6,012 nt of DNA. It comes from Halanaerobiales bacterium (GTDB lineage: Bacteria; Bacillota; Halanaerobiia; Halanaerobiales; JADQBU01). The notes below the pieces were generated by a model, which was given only the letters and a program-made list of their open reading frames with translations, had not been told where the DNA came from and searched no databases. This document shows positions 1 through 5,908 of this stretch, one piece after another. The DNA is taken from assembly GCA_016278435.1 (NCBI GenBank), contig JADQBU010000362.1:1-6012 (forward strand), given 5' to 3'. Made by a program: the position numbers and the translations under genes. The stretch's first letter is position 1, and the number at the start of each line of letters is the position of its first letter.

Positions 1-1469
1 AACTCCTGCTTGAGGCTTCTCTGGAGTTAATTAAAACAGGATCTCTTGTTGGTATCCAGGATATGGGTGCTGCCGGTTTGACCAGTTCTTCCTGTGAAAT
101 GGCCAGCCGGGGTGGAAGTGGAATTGAAATGGATATAGATTTGATTCCCAAAAGAGAGGAAGGAATGACGCCCTATGAGATCATGCTCTCTGAATCTCAG
201 GAGAGGATGCTGGTGGTTCCGCAGAAAGGAAAGGAAGAACTTGTCCAGGAGATATTTGCCAGGTGGGGACTGGAGGCTGCTGTTATTGGTAAGGTTACTG
301 CAGATGGTATGATCAGAGTCAAGAATAAGGGAGAGGTTGTAGCAGAAGTGCCAGCCCGGAATCTGGCTGATGATGCTCCTGTCTATCAGCGTGAAGCGGT
401 GCGTCCTGGCTACCTTGATCAATTACAGAATTATAGTCTGGAAGGGTTAAGCCTACCGGAAGACCTGAATCAAATCCTGCTTTCAATTCTGGAATCTCCC
501 AATATCGCCAGTAAGGAATGGGTTTACCAGCAGTATGATCATATGGTTATGACCAATACAGTTGTCCTGCCCGGATCAGATGCAGCTGTACTCAGGATTA
601 AAGGTAAAAATAAGGGGATAGCTGTTACCACAGACTGTAATGGGAGATACTGTTATCTGGACCCAGAACGGGGGGGTGCGATTGCTGTGGCAGAGGCAGC
701 CCGGAATATTGTCTGCAGTGGAGGTAAACCTCTGGCCATAACTGATGGTCTGAATTTCGGTAATCCTTTAAATCCTGAGGTATTCTGGCAGTTTGAAAAG
801 TGTGCTGAGGGAATTAGTGAAGCCTGCCGCAGATTGAAGACACCAGTTACTGGAGGTAATGTTAGTTTCTATAATGAAAGTCCGCAGGGAGCAGTTTATC
901 CCACACCTGTTATCGGTATGGTGGGGATACTTGCGGATCTAAATCAGGCAACTACTTCCGATTTTAAAGATGAAGGGGATATTATTTATCTTCTGGGAAA
1001 AACTGAGGATGAGCTCGGTGGAAGTGAATATCTTAAGGTTGTGCATGGACTGGAAGCCGGTAAAATTCCGGAATTAGATCTTGAACTGGAAGTGAAAGTT
1101 CAGACTGTATGTCTGCAGGCAATCGAGGCCGGCATCATCAAATCTGCTCATGACTGCTCTGAAGGCGGTCTGGCTGTAACCCTGGCTGAAGGCTGTATTG
1201 GCGGCAATCTAGGTGCTGAAATTAATATAGAGACTGATCTCAATCCAGCTGCACTGCTCTTTTCTGAAAGCCAGAGCCGGATTATAGTCACTTTAAATGA
1301 AGATGAAGAGAAACAATTACAGGAGATAATTGCTGAAAATAATATATCATATAGTAAACTCGGTATTGTTAGAAGTACTGAATTTAAAATTAATGACCTT
1401 ATCAGTCTTAATATTGAGGAGATGAAGGAAAAATGGCAGACAAGCATTGCCTCCAGGATGACAAGATGA
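1..1469 (+). CDS. purL: Phosphoribosylformylglycinamidine synthase subunit PurL, C-terminal part (5' end outside window)
   Basis: PurL catalyses the ATP-dependent conversion of FGAR to FGAM in purine synthesis, using ammonia delivered from the glutaminase PurQ with the help of PurS. The reading frame is open from the left edge (first whole codon at base 3) to TGA at 1467-1469, giving 488 residues. Bacillus-type small PurL proteins are about 740 residues, so roughly the first 250 are missing to the left. The visible part begins at the very conserved GIQDMGAAGLTSSS (from about base 48), followed by MTPYEIMLSESQERML, GSDAAV, a TTDCNGRYCYLDPE block, DGLNFGNP, TGGNVSFYNE and PTPVIGMVG. Near the C terminus are SAHDCSEGGL and LLFSESQSRIIV. 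These are the AIRS/PurM-like ATP-binding and C-terminal domains of the family. The methionine at 63 is internal and not a start. The 3' end overlaps purF, which indicates translational coupling. I see no frameshift or missing motif. Confidence 0.97.
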   Translation, partial: LLLEASLELIKTGSLVGIQDMGAAGLTSSSCEMASRGGSGIEMDIDLIPKREEGMTPYEIMLSESQERMLVVPQKGKEELVQEIFARWGLEAAVIGKVTADGMIRVKNKGEVVAEVPARNLADDAPVYQREAVRPGYLDQLQNYSLEGLSLPEDLNQILLSILESPNIASKEWVYQQYDHMVMTNTVVLPGSDAAVLRIKGKNKGIAVTTDCNGRYCYLDPERGGAIAVAEAARNIVCSGGKPLAITDGLNFGNPLNPEVFWQFEKCAEGISEACRRLKTPVTGGNVSFYNESPQGAVYPTPVIGMVGILADLNQATTSDFKDEGDIIYLLGKTEDELGGSEYLKVVHGLEAGKIPELDLELEVKVQTVCLQAIEAGIIKSAHDCSEGGLAVTLAEGCIGGNLGAEINIETDLNPAALLFSESQSRIIVTLNEDEEKQLQEIIAENNISYSKLGIVRSTEFKINDLISLNIEEMKEKWQTSIASRMTR

Positions 1470-2827
1470 CAGAGGAGTGCGGGATATTTGGAATCTATGC
1501 CACCAGAACTGGAACAGAGGTTTCGGACTTAACCTATCTGGGTTTACATGCTCTTCAACACAGGGGACAGGAGAGTGCAGGAATCTGTGTTAACCAGCAG
1601 GGAAAATTTAAAAATCATAAGGATATGGGTCTTGTCAATAATGTTTTTGATAAAGAGATTTTATCTAAACTTGTGGGTGAGATGGCCATCGGACATGTCC
1701 GGTATTCAACCACAGGTTCCAGTATGTCGGTCAATGCCCAGCCTCTTTTAATTAACTGTATTAAAGGTGATCTGGCCCTGGCCCATAATGGAAATATTGT
1801 CAATAATGGTGAGCTGCGTGACAATCTTGAAGCTCAGGGTTCAATCTTTCATTCAACCCTGGATACTGAAGTCCTGGCCCATCTAGTTGCCCGTTCCTTC
1901 AAAGATGACATTATTGAAGCTTTTGTCCACAGTTTGCAGCAGCTAAAAGGGGCTTTCAGTATAGTTGCTTTAACCAGGGATAAGCTGGTAGCTGCCAGGG
2001 ATCCCCATGGTTTCAGGCCTCTGGTTCTTGGTAAGTTTAAAGATAACTTTATAGTAGCTTCAGAGACCTGTGCTCTAGACATTATCGGGGCCGAGTTTAT
2101 CAGGGAGGTAAACCCCGGAGAGATGGTTATCATTGATGAAAATGGTATTGAAGGTTTTTATTATAGTGAAAACAGGCCTTACCGTTTCTGTATTTTTGAA
2201 TTTATTTATTTTGCCCGGCCCGATAGTGTTTTCGGTGGTCAAAATGTTCACTTAGCCCGGCGGGAAATGGGAAGACAGTTAGCCCGGGAAACTGATATTG
2301 ATGCTGATCTGGTTATTCCAGTTCCCAGTTCCGGAGTATCGGCTGCCCTGGGTTATTCGGAAGAGTCCGGTATTCCTTATGAAAATGGGATCTTAAGAAA
2401 TAAATATGTAGGCAGGACTTTCATCCAGCCTGCCCAGGAGATCAGAGATTTTAATGTCAGAATCAAGTTAAACCCAATCCGTGATATAATTTCCGGCAAA
2501 AAATTAATTCTAATCGATGATTCGATTGTCCGGGGAACAACAGGAAAACAGATTATAAGAATGATGAAGGAGTCCGGGGCTAAGGAAGTTCATATGGTAG
2601 TTTCATCTCCTCCGGTTATTGATTCCTGTTATTACGGGTTAGATACTTCTCGCCGTCAGGAACTGATAGCAGCAAATAATAAAGTTGAAGAGATTAGGGA
2701 ATTTATAGGAGCTGATACATTAACTTATCTGAGCCAGGAAGGGTTATTGAACTCTATCAAGGCAGAAAACTATGATTTCTGTACTTCCTGTTTTAGCGGG
2801 GAATCACCTCTAGAAAGGGGGAAGTAA
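1433..2827 (+). CDS. purF: Amidophosphoribosyltransferase (glutamine PRPP amidotransferase), [4Fe-4S] type
   Basis: PurF performs the committed step of purine synthesis, making 5-phosphoribosylamine from PRPP and glutamine in the cytosol. The protein is 464 residues, close to Bacillus PurF. An N-terminal Ntn glutaminase domain begins at the catalytic cysteine C16 (EECGIFG), with LQHRGQESAG (41-50), GHVRYSTTG (87-95) and AHNGNIVNN (117-125). The phosphoribosyltransferase domain carries the PRPP loop ILIDDSIVRGTTG (359-371). Cysteines 253, 399, 450 and 453 (the last pair as CTSC) sit where Bacillus PurF binds its [4Fe-4S] cluster, so an oxygen-sensitive, propeptide-processed enzyme is inferred. 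The start is uncertain. ATG 1433 gives a 15-residue propeptide but has poorly spaced GA-rich SD candidates and overlaps purL by 37 bases. ATG 1466 gives a 4-residue propeptide, an AGGA seven bases upstream, and a classic ATGA overlap with the purL stop. The gene ends at TAA 2825-2827, two bases before purM. Confidence 0.97.
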   Translation: MADKHCLQDDKMTEECGIFGIYATRTGTEVSDLTYLGLHALQHRGQESAGICVNQQGKFKNHKDMGLVNNVFDKEILSKLVGEMAIGHVRYSTTGSSMSVNAQPLLINCIKGDLALAHNGNIVNNGELRDNLEAQGSIFHSTLDTEVLAHLVARSFKDDIIEAFVHSLQQLKGAFSIVALTRDKLVAARDPHGFRPLVLGKFKDNFIVASETCALDIIGAEFIREVNPGEMVIIDENGIEGFYYSENRPYRFCIFEFIYFARPDSVFGGQNVHLARREMGRQLARETDIDADLVIPVPSSGVSAALGYSEESGIPYENGILRNKYVGRTFIQPAQEIRDFNVRIKLNPIRDIISGKKLILIDDSIVRGTTGKQIIRMMKESGAKEVHMVVSSPPVIDSCYYGLDTSRRQELIAANNKVEEIREFIGADTLTYLSQEGLLNSIKAENYDFCTSCFSGESPLERGK

Positions 2828-2829
2828 TC

Positions 2830-3864
2830 ATGGGAATTTCGTACAGGGATGCTGGTGTTGATATCGATGCCGGGGAGGAAGTAGCTTCCCGCCTGGGCAA
2901 AATGGTGAAATCAACCTTTGGGTCAGAGGTTTTGAGTGGACCAGGTGGATTTGGGGCACTCTTTGCTCCTGATATCTTTAACTACCGGGAACCGGTACTG
3001 GTTTCCGGGGCAGATGGAGTAGGAACAAAATTGAAGATAGCTTTTATGATGGGAAAACATGATACAGTCGGTATCGATCTGGTGGCAATGAATGTCAATG
3101 ATATATTGACGCTTGGTGCTAGACCCCTGTTCTTTCTGGATTATCTGGCAACTGGCAAGATGAAACCTGACCAGGTGGAAGAGATTGTGGCCGGGATTGT
3201 CAAAGGCTGCCAGCTGGCAGGCTGTGCCTTGATCGGTGGTGAATCAGCTGAAATGCCCGGATTCTATAGTCAGGATGAATATGATCTGGCAGGTTTCAGT
3301 GTAGGAATTGTTGACCGTCCTGATATTATATCAGGTGAGAGAATAAAAGCCGGAGATGGTATTATTGGTCTTGCTGCCAGTGGGATACACAGTAATGGAT
3401 ATTCTCTGGCCCGAAAAGTTTTATTTGAACTGGCCGGTTTTCATATCAAGGATGAGATTAAAGAGTTGAAAACCGAACTTGGCCAGGAGCTTCTCAAACC
3501 TACCAGAATCTACGTAAATATGGTCTTAAATCTATTGAAAAATCATGTAGTTAACGGGATTGCCCATATTACCGGAGGAGGAATTGTTGGTAATCTACCC
3601 CGGATTTTACCGGCAGGAAATACAGCTGCGATAAAAAGAGGAAGCTGGCCAGTACAGCCGATTTTTGATTTAATTCAAAAAAAGGGTCAGATAGAATTAG
3701 ATGAGATGTACAGGACTTTTAATATGGGTATAGGTATGATTCTTATTGTGCCAGAATCAGAGATAGAATCTGTTTTATCAGATTTGAATAAAAAAGAAGA
3801 GACAGCTTATTTAATTGGTAGGATAGAGGCCGGGAAAAAGGAGGTAAAATTTAATGAAGACTAA
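2830..3864 (+). CDS. purM: Phosphoribosylformylglycinamidine cyclo-ligase (AIR synthetase)
   Basis: PurM uses ATP to close the imidazole ring, converting FGAM (the PurL product) to AIR. The protein is 344 residues, the usual length for bacterial PurM. Family signatures are present in order: SGADGVGTKLKIA (59-71), GIDLVAMNVNDIL (81-93), GGESAEMPGFY (136-146), DLAGFSVGIV (152-161), GIHSNGYSLAR (185-195), HITGGGIVGNLPRILP (246-261) and FNMGIGM (297-303). The start ATG lies two bases after the purF stop and is preceded by an AAGGGGG ribosome binding site at 2815-2821, eight bases upstream, so this start is well supported. Its stop codon TAA (3862-3864) lies inside the start of purN. PurM and PurL belong to the same ATP-binding superfamily and act consecutively, which fits their joint presence in this operon. 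No oddities were seen. Confidence 0.98.
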   Translation: MGISYRDAGVDIDAGEEVASRLGKMVKSTFGSEVLSGPGGFGALFAPDIFNYREPVLVSGADGVGTKLKIAFMMGKHDTVGIDLVAMNVNDILTLGARPLFFLDYLATGKMKPDQVEEIVAGIVKGCQLAGCALIGGESAEMPGFYSQDEYDLAGFSVGIVDRPDIISGERIKAGDGIIGLAASGIHSNGYSLARKVLFELAGFHIKDEIKELKTELGQELLKPTRIYVNMVLNLLKNHVVNGIAHITGGGIVGNLPRILPAGNTAAIKRGSWPVQPIFDLIQKKGQIELDEMYRTFNMGIGMILIVPESEIESVLSDLNKKEETAYLIGRIEAGKKEVKFNED

Positions 3865-4471
3865 GTCTATTCTGGGGGTACTCGTTTCCGGCCGGGGTTC
3901 TAATCTTCAGTCTATAATTGACAGTATTGATTCTGGGCAGATTGCGGCAGAAATAGGAATCGTTTTAAGTGATAATAAGGGAGCACTGGCCCTGGAAAGG
4001 GCAGATAAGGCCGGGATACCGACCATGTTTATAGACCCGGGAGAGTTTTATGATAAAAAACTGTATGAACAAAAATTGATAGATGTGCTGGAGGAGTCCG
4101 CGGTAAATCTTGTTATTCTGGCCGGGTTTATGAGATTACTGAGTTCTCATTTTATCCGTTATTATCAGAACCAAATTATGAATATTCATCCTTCTTTGCT
4201 GCCGTCTTTCCCCGGGTTAGATGCTCAGCAGCAGGCCCTTAAAGCAGGGGTTAAGGTCAGCGGCTGCACTGTTCACTTCGTTAATGAGGGTATTGATACC
4301 GGTCCCATAATTCTGCAGGAAGCAGTTCCGGTTAAAGATAACGATACAGTAGATTCTCTGGCGTCAAGGATACTGGAAAGGGAGCACGTTATCTATCCCC
4401 GGGCAATATCGTTATATTGTGAGGGAAAATTGATAATTAAAGATAACAGGGTAAGGATTATTGGAAAATGA
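3854..4471 (+). CDS. purN: Phosphoribosylglycinamide formyltransferase (10-formyl-THF dependent GAR transformylase)
   Basis: PurN transfers a formyl group from 10-formyltetrahydrofolate to GAR, making the FGAR that PurL consumes. The protein is 205 residues, slightly longer than the 190-200 typical of the family. The N-terminal phosphate-binding SGRGSNLQS is at residues 12-20. The catalytic triad expected for GAR transformylases is present: N110 and H112 in MNIHPSLLPSFPG, and D148 in GIDTGPI. The GLDAQ segment after SFPG is a common variant of this loop in Firmicutes. ATG 3854 overlaps the end of purM by 11 bases and has a near-perfect Shine-Dalgarno (GGAGGT, 3840-3845) eight bases upstream, the clearest ribosome binding site in the operon. 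It is the last gene of the purine run here, and a candidate terminator follows. The C terminus (about residues 195-205) is ordinary. Confidence 0.97.
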   Translation: MKTKSILGVLVSGRGSNLQSIIDSIDSGQIAAEIGIVLSDNKGALALERADKAGIPTMFIDPGEFYDKKLYEQKLIDVLEESAVNLVILAGFMRLLSSHFIRYYQNQIMNIHPSLLPSFPGLDAQQQALKAGVKVSGCTVHFVNEGIDTGPIILQEAVPVKDNDTVDSLASRILEREHVIYPRAISLYCEGKLIIKDNRVRIIGK

Positions 4472-4495
4472 AATACTTTAAAATTTATAATTTAA

Positions 4496-4549
4496 CCAGT
4501 CTGTAATCAGCAATGACATCTGGAATATACAGGCTGGATTTTTATTTTT
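4496..4549 (+). terminator. Candidate rho-independent terminator ending the purine operon
   Basis: CCAGTCTG (4496-4503) can pair with CAGGCTGG (4530-4537) to form an 8-bp stem containing one G-U wobble. It is followed directly by A, five T, A, five T (4538-4549). The 26-base loop is longer than ideal but contains a short internal CAG/CTG and ATG/CAT pairing. It begins 25 bases after the purN stop, which is the expected place. The T-rich tail and position support it; the long loop lowers confidence. Confidence 0.6.
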
Positions 4550-4645
4550 AGCAGGAGATTCCAGGTGTTACTAGAAGTTATTATAGATGCAATTATAAAA
4601 GAATATTATTGATTATAAAATATAAAAAAAGAGAGGGGAAATAAA

Positions 4646-5155
4646 ATGAATATACTGGGATTTATTCTGGGTAGGAGCTGGCCTCAACGTATAATCGTAC
4701 TGGTAGCAGTTGGTCTCTACATATATCTGGGTTTTACCAGGCCGGAGTTGGCAAAAAAAGGTATCACCAGTTCCTTTAGGACATTTGGTGGATTGTTGAC
4801 ACTTATATTTGCTGCCCTGATGATTTCAAAAGCGATTGATCTACTGTTACCAGCAGATACGATTATGGATTGGTTTGGAGAAGAAGCTGGAATCAAGGGT
4901 GTTGTAACAGGTGGTTTACTGGGAGGGTTACTCCAGGGAGGGCCCTATGCAGTATATCCTATTATTAAGTCACTTTATGATAAAGGAGCCCATATCAGTG
5001 TTGTTATAGCTATGCTTATGGGGTATGGGGCAATCGGTCTGGCCAGAGTTCCCTATGGTCTGGTTTTTTTAGGTCCCGAAATTGTAGGTCTTAGATTATT
5101 AATTGCAGTCCCTTTGACAATTATCAGCGGAATTATAATCTTTCTTATATTTTAA
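4646..5155 (+). CDS. Half-size DUF318/ArsP-like permease (integral membrane protein)
   Basis: This is a 169-residue, strongly hydrophobic inner-membrane protein with about five predicted membrane segments (roughly residues 14-30, 45-67, 82-108, 116-134 and 147-168). The pattern resembles half-length members of the predicted permease family DUF318/ArsP_1: a Gly-rich helix ending in LQGGPYAVYPIIKSL (96-110), then a YDKGAH turn, then MGYGAIGLARVPYG, and a final helix after GPEIVGLR. Full-length ArsP-type proteins (around 300 or more residues) contain two such halves, so this one would have to dimerise or pair with another half. It lacks the CxxC-like cysteines of some metal-linked members and has no cysteine at all, so arsenic transport should not be assumed; the substrate is unknown. 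The start is supported by GAGAGGGG (4631-4638), seven bases before ATG. It is separated from purN by a terminator and a 174-base gap, so it is probably its own transcription unit. Confidence 0.72.
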   Translation: MNILGFILGRSWPQRIIVLVAVGLYIYLGFTRPELAKKGITSSFRTFGGLLTLIFAALMISKAIDLLLPADTIMDWFGEEAGIKGVVTGGLLGGLLQGGPYAVYPIIKSLYDKGAHISVVIAMLMGYGAIGLARVPYGLVFLGPEIVGLRLLIAVPLTIISGIIIFLIF

Positions 5156-5259
5156 AGGTATAGAACTGATTTTGACCTCCTCCTGCCATTATACCGGGAT
5201 AATTTACGGGCCCAGGATTGTTATTTTTGCGGAATAGGTATCATATAGGTTTTATCCAT
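5145..5259 (-). pseudogene. Possible tiny gene on - strand: 12-codon ORF, or a frameshifted 37-codon one
   Basis: On the - strand an ATG at 5259-5257 is preceded by AAGGTG (5270-5265) at five bases. It encodes MDKTYMIPIPQK and then TAA (5223-5221). The stop follows a run of five A (5228-5224). If one A is dropped, by mutation or by slippage, the frame stays open to TAA at 5147-5145 and gives a 37-residue product whose second part includes NPGPVNYPGIMAGGGQNQ. The extended frame runs 11 bases into the end of the convergent permease gene. A good promoter lies upstream at 5320-5292. I recognise no family. It may be a decayed small gene, a short leader peptide, or a coincidence of an open frame. 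What is seen is the promoter, SD and ORF arrangement; that it is a gene is inference. Confidence 0.35.
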
Positions 5260-5291
5260 GTTTACACCTTCAACTTATCAGGATTAACTAT

Positions 5292-5320
5292 ATTATACCA
5301 TATTTCATGCCATGATGCAA
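5292..5320 (-). promoter_or_regulatory. Extended -10 sigma-70/SigA-type promoter reading leftwards
   Basis: Read on the - strand, TTGCAT (5320-5315) is followed by a 17-base spacer and a perfect TATAAT (5297-5292). A TGG immediately before the -10 makes an extended -10 element. Transcription would begin near 5285, about 25 bases before the small - strand ORF starting at 5259. The -35 matches the consensus at only three positions, but the perfect -10, the TG and the ideal spacing make this the best promoter match in the window. Confidence 0.6.
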
Positions 5321-5349
5321 ACAAGTGTTCAGAACAATAATTAAGACAT

Positions 5350-5392
5350 CGATTCATCCCCGCCCTTATTAAAGGACGAGGCTTTCTCGGTT
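5350..5392 (-). mobile_element. IS200/IS605 (TnpB-type) element-end-like hairpin, possible remnant
   Basis: On the + strand CCCCGCCCTT (5358-5367) faces AAGGACGAGG (5372-5381) across an ATTA loop. Eight of ten pairs match and two are C-A mismatches. Read as - strand RNA, the same ten pairs all form, the two mismatches becoming U-G wobbles, and the stem is followed by GGATGAATC. A CCGAGAAAG stretch precedes it, and its CGAG could compete for the lower stem. This layout (CCGAGAAAGCC, GC-rich stem, then GATGAAT) resembles from memory the ends found next to tnpB genes in low-GC Gram-positives, where the 3' transcript is an omega-RNA. No tnpA or tnpB reading frame is present, so at most a solitary end or decayed relic is here. 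The family assignment is recalled similarity, not a search. Confidence 0.4.
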
Positions 5393-5416
5393 AGAATTCT
5401 GTAAAATGAATACTAT

Positions 5417-5457
5417 AAAAAATGGGACAGTTTTTAACTGTCCCGGAAGTTTTTTTG
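5417..5457. terminator. Bidirectional rho-independent terminator
   Basis: GGGACAGTT (5424-5432) and AACTGTCCC (5436-5444) form a perfect 9-bp stem with a three-base loop. On the - strand the stem is followed by A then six T (complement of 5422-5417), so it ends transcription of the 74-aa gene, whose stop is about 30 bases upstream. On the + strand it is followed by GGAAG and seven T (5450-5456), so it may also stop + strand transcripts, including read-through from the permease gene. Confidence 0.85.
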
Positions 5458-5473
5458 CTTCTTTAAATTTTCT

Positions 5474-5698
5474 TTATGGTTGTATAGGTTTTTCTTCATT
5501 TTCTCTTTTTTCTTTGTTCTGCAGCACACCTTCTTTAAACAGATCTAAAAATTCGATCAACTGGGGTTCAATCTCTTCACCTGGAATTAGATTGGCAAAC
5601 ATTTCACCCCAGCTTTTAACAAAGTTTCTTACACTTTCATTGTTGTTAATATCATCAAGTAGTCTGGCTATAAAGGTTATAAGAAAGTCATCAAGCAT
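5474..5698 (-). CDS. Small acidic hypothetical protein, 74 aa
   Basis: I do not recognise this protein. It has 74 residues, is acidic (about 16 Asp/Glu against 8 Lys/Arg) and has no cysteine, no signal peptide and no clear membrane segment. Residues 1-17 (MLDDFLITFIARLLDDI), 20-38 and 46-60 look like amphipathic helices, separated by a turn at IPGEEIEP (38-45). The tail (61-74) is charged and probably disordered, rich in Lys and Glu and ending KPIQP. It is probably a cytosolic helical-bundle or adaptor-like protein, but no function can be given. It is likely a real gene: a strong Shine-Dalgarno (AGAGGGGGG on the - strand, about 5715-5707) lies eight bases before the ATG, a candidate promoter sits upstream, and a perfect terminator follows the stop. 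It is transcribed alone and divergently from the UbiD-family gene. The overlapping + strand open frame (5406-5717) lacks such signals. Confidence 0.7.
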   Translation of the reverse strand: MLDDFLITFIARLLDDINNNESVRNFVKSWGEMFANLIPGEEIEPQLIEFLDLFKEGVLQNKEKRENEEKPIQP

Positions 5699-5738
5699 TT
5701 ACTTTACCCCCCTCTAACTAAGTATTTTACTTCTGTTT

Positions 5739-5768
5739 ATTTTATTGTTTATAATCAAGTTTTGTGAA
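5739..5768 (-). promoter_or_regulatory. Candidate promoter of the 74-aa gene
   Basis: On the - strand TTCACA (5768-5763, five of six matches to TTGACA) is followed after 18 bases by TAAAAT (5744-5739, five of six matches to TATAAT). Transcription would start near 5732, giving a leader of about 34 bases that carries the strong Shine-Dalgarno of the 74-aa gene. The region is AT-rich, so chance matches are possible. Confidence 0.45.
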
Positions 5769-5834
5769 AAAGGCTTTTCTTGCTTAAATAATGGGATAAA
5801 CTGCAAGTGAATTTAACCGCAATTAAAAAGAGGA

Positions 5835-5862
5835 TTAATTTAATATATACAGAATATATAAT
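5835..5862 (+). promoter_or_regulatory. Weak candidate promoter of the UbiD-family gene
   Basis: A perfect TATAAT lies at 5857-5862, with only a poor -35 candidate, TTAATT (5835-5840), 16 bases upstream. It would give a leader of roughly 40 bases before ATG 5909. The surrounding sequence is nearly all A and T, so the -10 match alone is not strong evidence. Confidence 0.3.
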
Positions 5863-5908
5863 ATGATGTAAAACAATAGGAGAAAAAAACTACATTAAGG
5901 GGATATTC

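Larger units (their letters stand above)
5156..5473. other. Long intergenic region between permease and 74-aa gene
   Basis: No conventional protein gene fits this stretch of about 320 bases. From left to right it holds a possible frameshifted small - strand ORF, its SD and extended -10 promoter, an IS605-end-like GC-rich hairpin, and a bidirectional terminator. The permease gene has no clear terminator of its own directly after its stop; the first convincing one on the + strand is at 5424-5456. The GC-rich islands at 5178-5216 and 5357-5390 stand out against AT-rich surroundings. Confidence 0.6.

Noticed and set aside
27..422. Long open frame on the - strand inside purL
   Set aside because: It lies fully opposite the highly conserved purL coding sequence, has no ribosome binding site I can support, and its product looks like no family.
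1148..2133. Several open frames inside purL and purF (- strand 1148-1447, 1615-1824, 1849-2133; + strand 1548-1751)
   Set aside because: All are covered by conserved enzyme motifs in the true frame and are best explained as shadows of real coding sequence.
4609..4620. TTGATTATAAA shared by the region before the permease gene and, on the - strand, the region before the 74-aa gene (5758-5748)
   Set aside because: An 11-base A/T-rich match between two AT-rich leaders is easily due to chance. It overlaps the spacer of the candidate promoter of the 74-aa gene rather than forming a clear operator.
4550..4645. Promoter for the permease gene
   Set aside because: The region has several AT-rich -10-like words (for example TATTAT near 4604-4609) but no acceptable -35 at proper spacing. 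A promoter must exist if the upstream terminator works, but I cannot place it.
5181..5229. Terminator for the permease gene from TCCTG (5181-5185) and CAGGA (5213-5217)
   Set aside because: The stem is only five pairs with a loop of 27 bases, and the following T stretch is interrupted and delayed. The ATTAT/ATAAT pair within it is also too short.
5406..5717. Open frame on the + strand opposite the 74-aa gene
   Set aside because: It starts just before the terminator hairpin and reads through it, lacks a good Shine-Dalgarno, and is rich in Ser, Phe and Leu as expected for the antisense of an acidic AT-rich gene. The - strand frame has RBS, promoter and terminator.
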